The translations under genes were made by a program, and so were the position numbers. Positions 17,192 to 26,332 of a stretch of DNA of 64,000 nucleotides are shown in pieces; position 1 is the first letter of the stretch; the number at the start of each line of letters is the position of its first letter. The notes beneath the pieces are model-generated. The model made no database searches, was not told the origin of the DNA, and was given only the letters and a program-made list of their open reading frames with translations. The stretch is from COE1 sp949066965. GTDB taxonomy: Bacteria; Bacillota; Clostridia; Lachnospirales; Lachnospiraceae. The DNA lies in contig CARTDA010000015.1 in the NCBI GenBank assembly GCA_949066965.1, positions 1-64,000 of the forward strand. Direction: 5' to 3'.

Positions 17192-17286
17192 CACTATTAC
17201 TGCGTTTTCTTTCGGAAATTCGCACTAATACTATTGATTTTTGACAGTATTAGTGTTAAACTGCTATAGAAATCGCAATAATAGTG
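17192..17286 (+). promoter_or_regulatory. Promoter and nested operator dyads of the glycan operon
   Basis: Promoter: TTGACA (17241-17246), 18-bp spacer, TATAGA (17265-17270). Operators: perfect 10-bp dyad CACTAATACT (17223-17232) / AGTATTAGTG (17246-17255) overlapping -35 and spacer, and an outer dyad CACTATTA (17192-17199) / TAATAGTG (17279-17286) bracketing the promoter. The two dyads share the CACTA-TA sequence, which fits one dimeric repressor, most simply the divergent XRE protein. Confidence 0.6.
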
Positions 17287-17320
17287 TTATTTTTTGCCAT
17301 ATAAAGAGGATGAAAGAGAC

Positions 17321-17377
17321 ATGTGGGAAAACGACTTTAAAAGAAAACCGGAGGAGATTGCGGAATGGGGCGAATAA
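17321..17377 (+). CDS. Possible 18-residue leader peptide overlapping the permease start
   Basis: ATG at 17321 preceded by AAAGAGGATGAAAGAGA; the frame encodes 'MWENDFKRKPEEIAEWGE' and ends with TAA at 17375-17377, past the permease ATG at 17365. The permease ribosome site GGAGGAG lies within it. This layout allows translational coupling. There is no independent proof that it is translated. Confidence 0.35.
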   Translation: MWENDFKRKPEEIAEWGE

Positions 17378-18141
17378 GGGAACTGGTCGAATACAGGGAG
17401 ATGACTGCAAGTCTTGTGAGGCGGGAACTCCGCGGGAAATATAAGGGTTCGATTCTCGGCTTTTTGTGGACGTTTATCAACCCGCTGTGCCAGATTGTCA
17501 TCTATACGGTTGTATTTTCGATGATTATGCGAAGCGGCCTGGAAAATTTTAATATATATATGATTTCGGGAATGATACCATGGTTCTTTTTCAGCGGCTC
17601 CGTTTTGCAGGGGGCAGGCTGCATCAGGGCGCACGCGAACATGGTGAAGAAAATATATTTTCCGCGGGAAGTGCTGCCGGTTGTCGTGACGACATTTCAG
17701 TTTATCAATATGCTGCTGAGCTTTATCTTCATCATAGCGGTGGTCATTGTGGAAAAAGGGCGCTTTAATCCCGTGGCATGGGGATATCTTCCGCTGGTGA
17801 TGCTGACGGAGTATCTGCTTGCCCTGGGGCTTGCACTGCTCGTATCGGCATGTACCGTTTATTTCCGTGACTTGGAGCATATCACAAGCGTCCTGCTGAT
17901 GGCATGGGTTTATCTGACACCGATATTTTATTCGATGGAGACGATACCCGACTATCTGCTTCCGATATTTTGCTGGAACCCGATGACGCCCATGATAGAG
18001 ATGTACCACAGCATTATTTACTATGCAAAGCCGCCTGAAACGGCGGCACTTGCACAGGCTGCCCTGTCCGCCATTGCCTTTCTGGTACTGGGAAGCCTTG
18101 TGTTTGGAAAACTTGAAGAGAATTTTGCGGAGGAACTGTGA
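17365..18141 (+). CDS. ABC-2 polysaccharide export permease (Wzm/TagG type)
   Basis: A 258-residue integral membrane protein with six hydrophobic helices and the family features 'YKGSILGFLWTFINPLCQIVIY' near the N-terminus and 'TPIFYSMETIPD' with 'NPMTPMIEMYH' near the C-terminus. It forms the channel that flips or exports lipid-linked glycan, working with the ATPase encoded next (stop and start overlap by one base). ATG at 17365 follows GGAGGAG at 9 bases. First main gene of the operon 17365-24945. Confidence 0.92.
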   Translation: MGRIRELVEYREMTASLVRRELRGKYKGSILGFLWTFINPLCQIVIYTVVFSMIMRSGLENFNIYMISGMIPWFFFSGSVLQGAGCIRAHANMVKKIYFPREVLPVVVTTFQFINMLLSFIFIIAVVIVEKGRFNPVAWGYLPLVMLTEYLLALGLALLVSACTVYFRDLEHITSVLLMAWVYLTPIFYSMETIPDYLLPIFCWNPMTPMIEMYHSIIYYAKPPETAALAQAALSAIAFLVLGSLVFGKLEENFAEEL

Positions 18142-18878
18142 TGGAAACGATATCCGTGTGTGAAGTCAAAAAAAGCTTTAAGGTGTATTTTGACAAAGGA
18201 AACATGCTCAAGGAAAGAATCCTTTTCCCGAACCGGAACCGCTATGAACGGCGGGAAGTCCTGCGCGGCATCAGCTTTGTGTGCCAGAAGGGGGAGGCGG
18301 TCGGACTAATCGGGAAAAACGGCTGCGGCAAGAGCACCATACTAAAACTCCTGTCCAGAATCCTGCGTCCCAATGAGGGAACGATTACCGTGAATGGCAG
18401 GGTATCAAGCCTGATAGAGCTTGGTGCGGGTTTTCATATGGACATGACAGGCAGGGAAAACATCTATATCAATGCCGCCATCTTTGGCTTAAAGAAAAAG
18501 GAAATCAACGCGCGTCTGGACGACATCATCCGGTTTTCGGAGCTTGGGGAATTTATAGACAATCCTGTCCGAACCTACTCGTCCGGCATGTACATGCGGC
18601 TTGCGTTTTCCGTTGCGATTAATGTGGATGCGGACATCCTGCTCGTGGATGAAATCCTTGCGGTGGGGGATGTCAATTTCCGAAAGAAATGTTTTGATAA
18701 ATTAAAAGAAATCAAGGCATCCGGCACGACCATTGTCATCGTGTCACATTCCATGGAGCAGCTGTATGAGATTTGCGACCGGCTGATATGGATTGATAAT
18801 GGGCTGATACGGATGGAAGGGGATACAAGGCAGACGGCAGGGGCGTACCTTGACGAGATGAAAAATGAAAGAGGATAA
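18141..18878 (+). CDS. ABC polysaccharide export ATPase (Wzt/TagH type)
   Basis: A 245-residue ATPase subunit. Walker A is 'GLIGKNGCGKST', the Q-loop region contains 'SSLIELGAGFHMDMTGREN', the signature is 'YSSGMYMRLAF', and Walker B is 'ILLVDEILAVGD'. These are the signatures of the Wzt/TagH/RfbE branch. It lacks the C-terminal carbohydrate-binding domain of O9a-type Wzt, so export is unlikely to depend on recognition of a capped chain end. The ATG overlaps the permease stop as TGATG. Confidence 0.93.
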   Translation: METISVCEVKKSFKVYFDKGNMLKERILFPNRNRYERREVLRGISFVCQKGEAVGLIGKNGCGKSTILKLLSRILRPNEGTITVNGRVSSLIELGAGFHMDMTGRENIYINAAIFGLKKKEINARLDDIIRFSELGEFIDNPVRTYSSGMYMRLAFSVAINVDADILLVDEILAVGDVNFRKKCFDKLKEIKASGTTIVIVSHSMEQLYEICDRLIWIDNGLIRMEGDTRQTAGAYLDEMKNERG

Positions 18879-18892
18879 ACGAGGGAAGAAGC

Positions 18893-20764
18893 ATGAATTT
18901 ACAGGATATATTATGGCCAAAGGATGGAATCTGCACGGATATGGAGATGTATTTCCATTCCAATTATAAGATAAACCTGATTAAAAAGGAGGACAAAAGG
19001 GAAGGTACCTGCATTCTGTTTCGAAGGGGCGGTGTCGTCACGACGGATACATATTTTAACAGCCTGTCCGTAGAGAAATGGAAAAAATACACAGAGATTC
19101 AGGATGTTTCGCTCACCCTGACGGTGCAGGGAAGCTTTCTTGTCAGCCTTTGCTGGAAACAGAAAATAAATGGTACATATATTGAACGGGAGCTGAAAAA
19201 CACTGTCATTGAAGCGCCTGAAAGGAGCGAGGTGACACTGGATTTTCCGGACGAGACAAAGGGAATGTTCTTTTTCAGGATAGAGGCGCTGAAAAAGGAT
19301 GGAAAATTTTATGGCGGATATTACAGTACAAATACGGAACCGGACAAATGCAGACCCATAAAATTAGGCATTGTCATCTGCACATTCCGGCGTGAAAAAT
19401 ATGTCAGGGACAATATCAGGCTTTTAAATGAAGAAATCATAGAGAATGAAAACAGTCCGCTTTTTGGCAGGCTTGAAGTATTTATATCCGACAATGGGCA
19501 GAGCCTTGGGGAATACCGGCTCTCGAGTGATAAGGTGCATGTTGTCAATAACAAAAACGCCGGAGGGGCGGGCGGATTTACCCGCGGGCTGATGGAAATC
19601 ATAAAAAGACCGGACAGGAATGGGATAACGCATGCACTGCTGATGGACGATGATGTTGTTATTGACACAGCATCGATTGTAAAGACGGCTGCCTTGCTGT
19701 CCCTGTTAAAAGAAGCATACAAGGACGCCTTTGTCGGTGGTGCGATGCTGCGCGCTGACCAGAGAAACATACAGGTGGAGTCAGGCGCGTCATGGAATGC
19801 CGGAAACTTAATCTCGCTGAAAGCGGGGCTTGACTTGCGGTTATGGCAGAACTGCCTTAAGAACGAGCAGGAGGAGTACAGGGAGTTTAATGCGTGGTGG
19901 TACTGCTGCTTCCCGATGGAACTTGTCAGAAAGGACAATCTGCCGCTCCCGATATTCATAAGGGGCGATGATCTGGAATATGGGCTTCGCAACATGAAGA
20001 CACTGATACTGATGAACGGAATCTGCGTGTGGCATGAACCGTTTGAAAATAAGTATTCGTCATTTCTGGAGTATTACGTTATCCGCAACAGGCTGATTGA
20101 CAATGCGTATCATTTTCCGTGGTGGGGAAAAAAGCAGCTGATTAAGTGCCTGATGGGGGAATACAGGAGGGAAGGGTATCTTTACCGGTATAGGAATGTG
20201 GAATTGTACATAAGGGGAATCCGTGACTTTCTCAAAGGAATCGACTTTTTGGAGCATACAGACCCGGAACAGCTGCACAAGGACATTATGGCGTCAGGCT
20301 ACAAGGCGCTTCCTTCAGAGCAGCTGGAAGTACCGTTTATGGACAGCGAGTATGAACGGGGAAGGACAGAGGAACATCCCCGTCTGCATGAGATTGTGCG
20401 AAAGTTCTCACTGAATGGGTATCTGCTTCCGGCAAAGCATATCAGGACAGTCCCGATGGCGCAGCCAAGACCGGAGTTTGTGTGGCGGGCAAAGACCATA
20501 TTATTTTATGATATTGTCGAAAATAAGGGCTTCGTGACACACAGAAGCATCCGGAAATTTATCGCGCAGGGTTTTCAGGTGCTGGGAACAATTGTCGCCA
20601 TACTGGCAAGGTATGACCGAGCAAAACAAAGCTATATTGACAGGGTGCGCGAAATTACATGCACTGAGTTCTGGGAAAAGTATCTTGGCATAAAGGAACA
20701 GAAACCATGTGAGGGAATGGAGGATTTGGATGGATATACAAAAGACGCTTCATGCACAGAATAA
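18893..20764 (+). CDS. GlfT2-like galactofuranosyltransferase
   Basis: A 623-residue cytoplasmic or membrane-associated glycosyltransferase. Residues about 1-150 form a beta-rich N-terminal domain like GlfT2, followed by a GT-A domain: 'KLGIVICTFRRE' start, 'NKNAGGAGGFTRG', the metal-binding 'LLMDDDVV' and the late 'VWHEPF' motif characteristic of the galactofuranosyltransferase GlfT2 group. A helical C-terminus of about 200 residues follows. By family it would polymerise UDP-galactofuranose into a galactan; no glf (UDP-galactopyranose mutase) is in the window, so the donor is inferred. ATG at 18893 behind GAGGGAAGAAG. Its 3' end overlaps the next gene by 35 bp. Confidence 0.85.
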   Translation: MNLQDILWPKDGICTDMEMYFHSNYKINLIKKEDKREGTCILFRRGGVVTTDTYFNSLSVEKWKKYTEIQDVSLTLTVQGSFLVSLCWKQKINGTYIERELKNTVIEAPERSEVTLDFPDETKGMFFFRIEALKKDGKFYGGYYSTNTEPDKCRPIKLGIVICTFRREKYVRDNIRLLNEEIIENENSPLFGRLEVFISDNGQSLGEYRLSSDKVHVVNNKNAGGAGGFTRGLMEIIKRPDRNGITHALLMDDDVVIDTASIVKTAALLSLLKEAYKDAFVGGAMLRADQRNIQVESGASWNAGNLISLKAGLDLRLWQNCLKNEQEEYREFNAWWYCCFPMELVRKDNLPLPIFIRGDDLEYGLRNMKTLILMNGICVWHEPFENKYSSFLEYYVIRNRLIDNAYHFPWWGKKQLIKCLMGEYRREGYLYRYRNVELYIRGIRDFLKGIDFLEHTDPEQLHKDIMASGYKALPSEQLEVPFMDSEYERGRTEEHPRLHEIVRKFSLNGYLLPAKHIRTVPMAQPRPEFVWRAKTILFYDIVENKGFVTHRSIRKFIAQGFQVLGTIVAILARYDRAKQSYIDRVREITCTEFWEKYLGIKEQKPCEGMEDLDGYTKDASCTE

Positions 20765-23108
20765 GCTGTGCACCGGATGCAGCGCATGCCACGACAGCTG
20801 TCCGGTTCATGCAATCCATATGGAGGAGGATTCGCTTGGCTTTTTCTATCCTGTTGTGGATGAAGAACGGTGCACGGACTGCCGCCGGTGCGGGCGCGTG
20901 TGTCCGAAATTAAATGCATACCATGGAAATTCTGAAATGCCGGACTGCTATGCGGCACGGGCAGAGGATAAAATACGAATGGAAAGTTCTTCTGGCGGCA
21001 TCTTTACCGTGCTTGCGCGTTATGTGCTGTCACAGGGAGGCATCGTATGCGGCGCGGCAATGGATGAGACGTACACGGTGCGCCATATATGTGTGGAAAA
21101 TGAAGAGGGTTTAGCGCGTCTCAGGCAGTCAAAATATGTCCAGAGCGATATGAGACATGTCTACAGGGAGATAAAGGAACACCGGGATAAACGGAGAACC
21201 GTTTTGTTTTCCGGCTGTCCCTGCCAGGTTGCAGGCATCCGGAATTATTTTGGAAATGATGACGGAATCCTGTATGTCGACGTGCTCTGCCATGGCGTGC
21301 CATCCAATAAAATGCTGCAAGATTATATCAGGGAAAGCTTTCGGATGGATAAAATAAGCGGTCTTTCGTTCAGGAGCAAGCTAAACGGATGGCGCGTTGA
21401 CCAGCTCAGGGTATTTTTCAGGGATGGGACTTCCGAATGTATTCCGTGGGAAGAAAGTGCATACGAGGAAGGATTTCAGAGAAATATCATATTGAGGGAT
21501 GGATGCGAGGACTGCGAATTTTGTGGAAAACAACGGCAGGGGGACATCACGCTTGGGGATTTCTGGCGCGTGGAGGAATACGACCCCGCGCTCAATGACG
21601 GTAAGGGCACAAGTGTTGTCCTGGTCAATAATCGGCGGGGAGAGGACTTGCTGCATCAGGTTGCCAGGAAACTATATGACATCCGGAAAACGCCGATAGA
21701 GGCAGCAAGATATAACAGATTTCAGGAGAAGTTTGCGCCGCATCCGCTTAAGGAAAGATTTAAAATTTTATATACTGGGGGGCATAATTTTGCCGAAGCC
21801 GTTTTACAGTGCAGGCATTCACTGTATGACATCGGGCTGATTGGACACTATACTACCGGAAATTATGGGGGAGAGCTGACCCAGTATGCATTATACAGGA
21901 CATTGACAGATTTGGGATATTCCGTATTGATGATTGCACAGCCTGAAAATTCGTCCGAGCCACCCTGTCCCAGGGGAGCGCATTTATTTGAGTCAGAACC
22001 TTATGCCAGCTGGGATAAGAGCAGATATTTTGCCAATACTGCCGAGATGAAATTTTTGAATTTGCAGTGCAGGGTATTTGTGACAGGCTCTGACCAGATG
22101 TTTAACAATAACCTGTATCGGGAGCTAAAGCATTACATGGTGCAGGATTTTGTCAAGGACAATCATTGTAAGATAGCATATGCCGCTTCGTTTGGGCATG
22201 ACAGAATCTGGGGGAGTGAGAGCGACAGGGCGTCGGAGTCGTATTTTTTAAAAAAGTTTGATTATATTTCGACGCGTGAGGATTCCGGCGTGGAGGTGTT
22301 CCGGAGGGAATTTGGCGTGGAGGCGGTACAGGTGCTTGACCCGGTATTTTTATGTCCTGACCGCTGGTATGAAGCGTTTATCGCAAGATGTGCCAGGGAT
22401 GTTCCGAAAAAGCCTTATTTATTTGCATATATACTGGATCCTGACAGGGATAAGGAAGCGATTTTAAGAAATTATGCAGATAAAAATAATCTGGCTATTA
22501 AGGCGCTTACGGATCATTATAGATATTTTTCGGAACCAGAGCAGATAAAAAATGCATGGAATATAGACACATGTACATACTTGAGCATGGAAAGCTGGCT
22601 GGCGCACATCGCAAAAAGCGAATTTGTAATCACGGATTCCTTCCATGGCATGTGCGTTGCCATCATAAACCATAGGCAGTTTATCGTTATTGTCAATAAA
22701 CTGCGCGGCGAGACAAGGTTTGTCTCAATTCTGAAGCTGCTGGGCCTGGAACACAGGATGGTATACAGTGCATCTGAATTAGAGGAAAAGCTAAATGATT
22801 TGGGCAGCATTGATTACCGGCAGGTGGACAATATCCTGACGGCTGAAAGACACAAGTCCATTCAATGGCTGTGCAATGCGATAGAGGCGGGAAAGAAACA
22901 AAAGAAGCCGTTTTCAACCTTTGACCTGACGGACGCAAGGATTGATGAGCTGTGGAAACGGACAGACCAAAGAATGGATCAACTGACCAGAATGATTCCG
23001 CAGGAGGAAACCATTAGAAAGCTTGAGGATGAAATAAGGAAGCTCAACGAAAGGATTGATATACTGGAACAGCTTACGGCGGATGACGATGAAAAAGCAG
23101 CGGAGTGA
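20730..23108 (+). CDS. FrhB-like iron-sulfur / polysaccharide pyruvyltransferase fusion
   Basis: A 792-residue two-domain protein. Residues about 1-350 are a coenzyme F420 hydrogenase/dehydrogenase beta-subunit (FrhB) domain with two [4Fe-4S] ferredoxin clusters, 'CTGCSACHDSCP' and 'CTDCRRCGRVCP', then 'SSSGGIFTVLARY', 'FSGCPCQVAGIRNYF' and 'DITLGDFW'. Residues about 365-710 are a polysaccharide pyruvyltransferase domain (PF04230): 'NYGGELTQYAL', 'VTGSDQMF' and 'FVITDSFHGMCVAI'. The tail (about 745-792) is a predicted coiled coil. Such FrhB and pyruvyltransferase proteins occur in capsule and exopolysaccharide loci, where the redox domain has no settled role. The ATG at 20730 has GGAGGA at 5 bases. 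Confidence 0.88.
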   Translation: MDIQKTLHAQNKLCTGCSACHDSCPVHAIHMEEDSLGFFYPVVDEERCTDCRRCGRVCPKLNAYHGNSEMPDCYAARAEDKIRMESSSGGIFTVLARYVLSQGGIVCGAAMDETYTVRHICVENEEGLARLRQSKYVQSDMRHVYREIKEHRDKRRTVLFSGCPCQVAGIRNYFGNDDGILYVDVLCHGVPSNKMLQDYIRESFRMDKISGLSFRSKLNGWRVDQLRVFFRDGTSECIPWEESAYEEGFQRNIILRDGCEDCEFCGKQRQGDITLGDFWRVEEYDPALNDGKGTSVVLVNNRRGEDLLHQVARKLYDIRKTPIEAARYNRFQEKFAPHPLKERFKILYTGGHNFAEAVLQCRHSLYDIGLIGHYTTGNYGGELTQYALYRTLTDLGYSVLMIAQPENSSEPPCPRGAHLFESEPYASWDKSRYFANTAEMKFLNLQCRVFVTGSDQMFNNNLYRELKHYMVQDFVKDNHCKIAYAASFGHDRIWGSESDRASESYFLKKFDYISTREDSGVEVFRREFGVEAVQVLDPVFLCPDRWYEAFIARCARDVPKKPYLFAYILDPDRDKEAILRNYADKNNLAIKALTDHYRYFSEPEQIKNAWNIDTCTYLSMESWLAHIAKSEFVITDSFHGMCVAIINHRQFIVIVNKLRGETRFVSILKLLGLEHRMVYSASELEEKLNDLGSIDYRQVDNILTAERHKSIQWLCNAIEAGKKQKKPFSTFDLTDARIDELWKRTDQRMDQLTRMIPQEETIRKLEDEIRKLNERIDILEQLTADDDEKAAE

Positions 23109-23130
23109 TAATCGAAAGGAGAATTGAGGG

Positions 23131-24945
23131 ATGCAGTTAATAAGCAGTTTTGGATATCTGCTCAGTATGATTTTGGCAGTAAGCGGTATATTTTTGGCGA
23201 AGAAAAAAGCGGGTCCGCTGAACGGTGTGTGCTATATTTTTATATCAGCTGTCACGTTTATGTGTTATCAGTCCTGCGTGGGTTTGTTTCTGGACCTGTG
23301 CGGTCTGGATGTTTCTGACATTAGTGTCAGTATTGCAAATTATGTACTTGCGGCAGTGTGTCTGGCAGGAGTCGTCAGGAAAAAGGCAATACAGAAATAT
23401 TATTTTTCCATACCGGATTTTATTGTTTCCGGCATTTTTGCGGCAGCGGCTGTAAAGGCAGGCATCCATCAGTTTGGCAGCGGACTCATGCTGCCAAATT
23501 ATGAAACGGTGGATTATGCAAGACATATCGAGATAGCAAGGGCAGTTGCCGTCAATCATGAAGTGACGACGAACAGATGCTTTATGGCAGTGAACTCCGG
23601 GCTTTTGATTGAGGCGCTTAAGCCATTTACGGAGCCCTGTATGGATTACCGGATTTTTATCATCACAGACGTATTTATGCTGTTTCTTGCCGGAGTGATG
23701 TTCTGGGGACTTATCCGAAAATATCTGAATGACCGGTTTTTGTTTCTGGTCGGGATTGTGGTCAGCTTATTTTATATGATGGGTTATCCGTTAAACAACA
23801 TGGTCTGCGGAACGTCCTATCTGGGTGCTGGCATAACGGTTTCGGTTCTGATTTTTATATTGATAGATAATTATGGCTTGAAAGAAAAGTATTTTATTCT
23901 GTCACTGATGGCAGCGCTGGTCGGGTTGCTGACGGCGTATACGATATTTTTTCCCATCGTTGCCGTGTGTATTGGCGTGTACCATGCATTGACATATTTG
24001 CGCGAAAAAAATATTCTGGGAAAAGGGACTGCCATGTGTTCGCTGCTGTTTTTCTGCGCGGTCTGTCTGGTATCGGTATGCACAATTTTCCAACAGTCTT
24101 TTGACGCAATCGCACCGATAAAGGCGGAGGGATTTATGTATCGGAACCTTCTGGGGGACTTTTTGTTTTTGCTGCCATTTCTCCTGTACCGCGTATACAA
24201 GGGCCTGAAAAGAAAGGAAATGCCGTTTGATGTTGCAATCTGTCTTTTTCTTGGCGCGTATATTGTCTCTTTTCTGTATGCGGTCTGCATTGGACAGGTG
24301 TCTACCTATTACTTTTTCAAAATATATTATTTATTCTGGATTGTGCCGTTCTGGATGCTGGTCATAGATGTTGCGGAATGCGATAAAGAAAAGAGGGAGC
24401 TGATAGCCGTATATGGCGTATCCGTGCTGTCACTGTTTGCCTTTGTTTTTGGCGGATTCAATGAGCGTCTGGAAAACCGGAGCAAGGAGCAGACAGGCTA
24501 CAGTGTGAATGGCAATGGGAATGTTTCAGATGTATTCCGGATATATGAATGGAATATCGAGCGGGGAAAGACCGGAAACATGCATGTTAGCCCTGAGAGT
24601 ATTGAACTGTTTCAGAAAGTAGCGGAATTAAACGGTGATCCGAACAGGGCGGTTCCATACATAGGACCTTATAATATGTGGGAAGAATTTAACTATTTTG
24701 CACTGGCTTACCAGTGGGAGGACGTGATACGGAATCACAATTATCAGGATGGAGAGAGCTTTATTGAATGGGCACAGGCGGACGCGGACTATATCTGCCT
24801 CGTATACAGGGAGGGAACGAACCAGAATCCGGAAAGCCCCTGTCTGGATGAGGCGCTTGAACAGTATCTGGATTCATTACCGGTTGCATACCAAAATGAG
24901 GCGGGGATCATCTATTTGATTCCGCACTCGCTTTCTCAAGCGTAA
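23131..24945 (+). CDS. Polytopic membrane protein of glycan operon
   Basis: A 604-residue protein with about a dozen hydrophobic helices in residues 1-440 and a soluble C-terminal domain of about 150 residues ('NMWEEFNYFALAYQWEDVI'). I do not recognise a named family. The topology and position, as the last gene of a Wzm/Wzt-GlfT2-pyruvyltransferase operon, suggest a GT-C type glycosyltransferase, polymerase or ligase acting on the outside of the membrane (inference). The ATG at 23131 lies behind AAGGAGAATTGAGGG. Its 3' end overlaps the convergent kinase gene by 38 bp. Confidence 0.8.
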   Translation: MQLISSFGYLLSMILAVSGIFLAKKKAGPLNGVCYIFISAVTFMCYQSCVGLFLDLCGLDVSDISVSIANYVLAAVCLAGVVRKKAIQKYYFSIPDFIVSGIFAAAAVKAGIHQFGSGLMLPNYETVDYARHIEIARAVAVNHEVTTNRCFMAVNSGLLIEALKPFTEPCMDYRIFIITDVFMLFLAGVMFWGLIRKYLNDRFLFLVGIVVSLFYMMGYPLNNMVCGTSYLGAGITVSVLIFILIDNYGLKEKYFILSLMAALVGLLTAYTIFFPIVAVCIGVYHALTYLREKNILGKGTAMCSLLFFCAVCLVSVCTIFQQSFDAIAPIKAEGFMYRNLLGDFLFLLPFLLYRVYKGLKRKEMPFDVAICLFLGAYIVSFLYAVCIGQVSTYYFFKIYYLFWIVPFWMLVIDVAECDKEKRELIAVYGVSVLSLFAFVFGGFNERLENRSKEQTGYSVNGNGNVSDVFRIYEWNIERGKTGNMHVSPESIELFQKVAELNGDPNRAVPYIGPYNMWEEFNYFALAYQWEDVIRNHNYQDGESFIEWAQADADYICLVYREGTNQNPESPCLDEALEQYLDSLPVAYQNEAGIIYLIPHSLSQA

Positions 24946-26332
24946 AGATAAACTCCGTGCCAACCCCCTCGGTACTGACGACATTGATGTTTTCATTGTG
25001 GGACTGGATAATTTCCTTTGTGATGGAAAGCCCTAATCCGGTTCCTTTTTTGTCTTTCCCGCGCGAGAGGTCTGTCTTGTAGAAACGGTCCCAGATAAGG
25101 CGGATGCTGTCCTTGGGAATGCCGATGCCGTTGTCCTTTACAGAGACCATCAGCTTGCTGGATTTTTCCACCGTCTCGATTTTTATCGCGGAGTTGCGGT
25201 GGCTGAACTTGATGGCGTTATCCACGAGATTGTAGAGTACCTGCTGGATTTTGACCATGTCCGCGTTGACGTACATCTCGTCTCCGGTGAGGACAAGCTC
25301 AATGGAAATCAGCCGCTGGCGGCAGGTTCCCTCAAAGGACATTGCCGTGTTTTTGATGACCTGGTTGATGTCAAAATTGCTCCTGTCGAGAATCATGCCC
25401 TTGGTCGTCAGGTTGTTGAGCGTGAGCAGGGAGTTGGTCAGCTTTGTGAGTCGGTCTGTCTCGTTTAACACCACGCCGATATATTTTTCGTGCATTTCGG
25501 GAGGAATCGTGCCGTCAAGCATTGCCTCGAGATAGCCGCGCATGGAGGTGAGCGGGGAGCGGAAATCGTGGGAGATGTTTGCGACAAGCCGTTTCTGGTT
25601 ATCCTCGCTTTTTGCGACCTCGCTTGCCATATAGGCGAGGGATGCCGCCAGGTAACCGATTTCATCCTCGCTGTCCACCTGGAATTCATACCGGAAATTG
25701 CCGATGGCGTACTGCTCGGTTGCGTGTGTAATCTTGCGCAGCGGCAGATAGACCATTTCCGTGAAAAAGAGCAGGATGATAAGCGACAGCAGAAAAAGGA
25801 TGACCAGCGTGATGTACGAAATATTCAAAAGGGAGTTGCACGAGTACTGCAGGTCATCGACAGAGCCGTGGATGACGACATAGCCCTTTACCTTGTACTG
25901 GGAGGAAATCGGGGCAAATGCCGATATCATTTCCGTGTCAAACATGCCGAAAAAGTTTCCGACGGTGTAAAAGGAATTTCCGGTGATGGTGGGGCTGAAG
26001 TTCGGGATGGTGACAGGATTTTCGATGTCAGGCGGCGAGCTGGAATCCAGCACAATAAGCCCCGACGGATTGACAATCCATATCGAGGCATCAAGAAAGG
26101 TTCCGATGGCTTCAATCTGACGCCATACGGATTCCAGCGTAATTTCGCTGTTGTAGAGGTCGGCGGCGTAGGAGTCGGCTATCAGCAGCGCTTCCTTGTA
26201 CAGGGAATCGGCGCGCTCGCGCTTCATGTGTTCCAGTGTCATGCTTGAGGTAAACGTCGCGACCACGATAAAGCCAAAAAAGGCAAAAATAAAGTATGCC
26301 AGCACAAATTTCAGATACAGTGTCTTTTTCAT
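24908..26332 (-). CDS. HAMP-containing sensor histidine kinase
   Basis: A 474-residue membrane sensor: TM1 about 9-30, an extracytoplasmic domain of about 135 residues, TM2 about 172-192, HAMP about 193-245, HisKA with H255 in 'ISHDFRSPLT', and HATPase with 'LVDNAIKFS', 'DNGIGIP' and 'GTGLGLSIT'. It overlaps the end of the response-regulator gene by 4 bp, so the two are translationally coupled. Architecture matches SrrB/ResE/PhoR-like kinases. It converges with the glycan operon, and the two coding regions overlap by 38 bp. Confidence 0.93.
   Translation of the reverse strand: MKKTLYLKFVLAYFIFAFFGFIVVATFTSSMTLEHMKRERADSLYKEALLIADSYAADLYNSEITLESVWRQIEAIGTFLDASIWIVNPSGLIVLDSSSPPDIENPVTIPNFSPTITGNSFYTVGNFFGMFDTEMISAFAPISSQYKVKGYVVIHGSVDDLQYSCNSLLNISYITLVILFLLSLIILLFFTEMVYLPLRKITHATEQYAIGNFRYEFQVDSEDEIGYLAASLAYMASEVAKSEDNQKRLVANISHDFRSPLTSMRGYLEAMLDGTIPPEMHEKYIGVVLNETDRLTKLTNSLLTLNNLTTKGMILDRSNFDINQVIKNTAMSFEGTCRQRLISIELVLTGDEMYVNADMVKIQQVLYNLVDNAIKFSHRNSAIKIETVEKSSKLMVSVKDNGIGIPKDSIRLIWDRFYKTDLSRGKDKKGTGLGLSITKEIIQSHNENINVVSTEGVGTEFIFTLEKASAESNR

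Noticed and set aside
25490..26248. 252-codon forward frame across the sensor kinase
   Set aside because: Mirror of the kinase gene with no ribosome site; the minus-strand kinase has all expected motifs.
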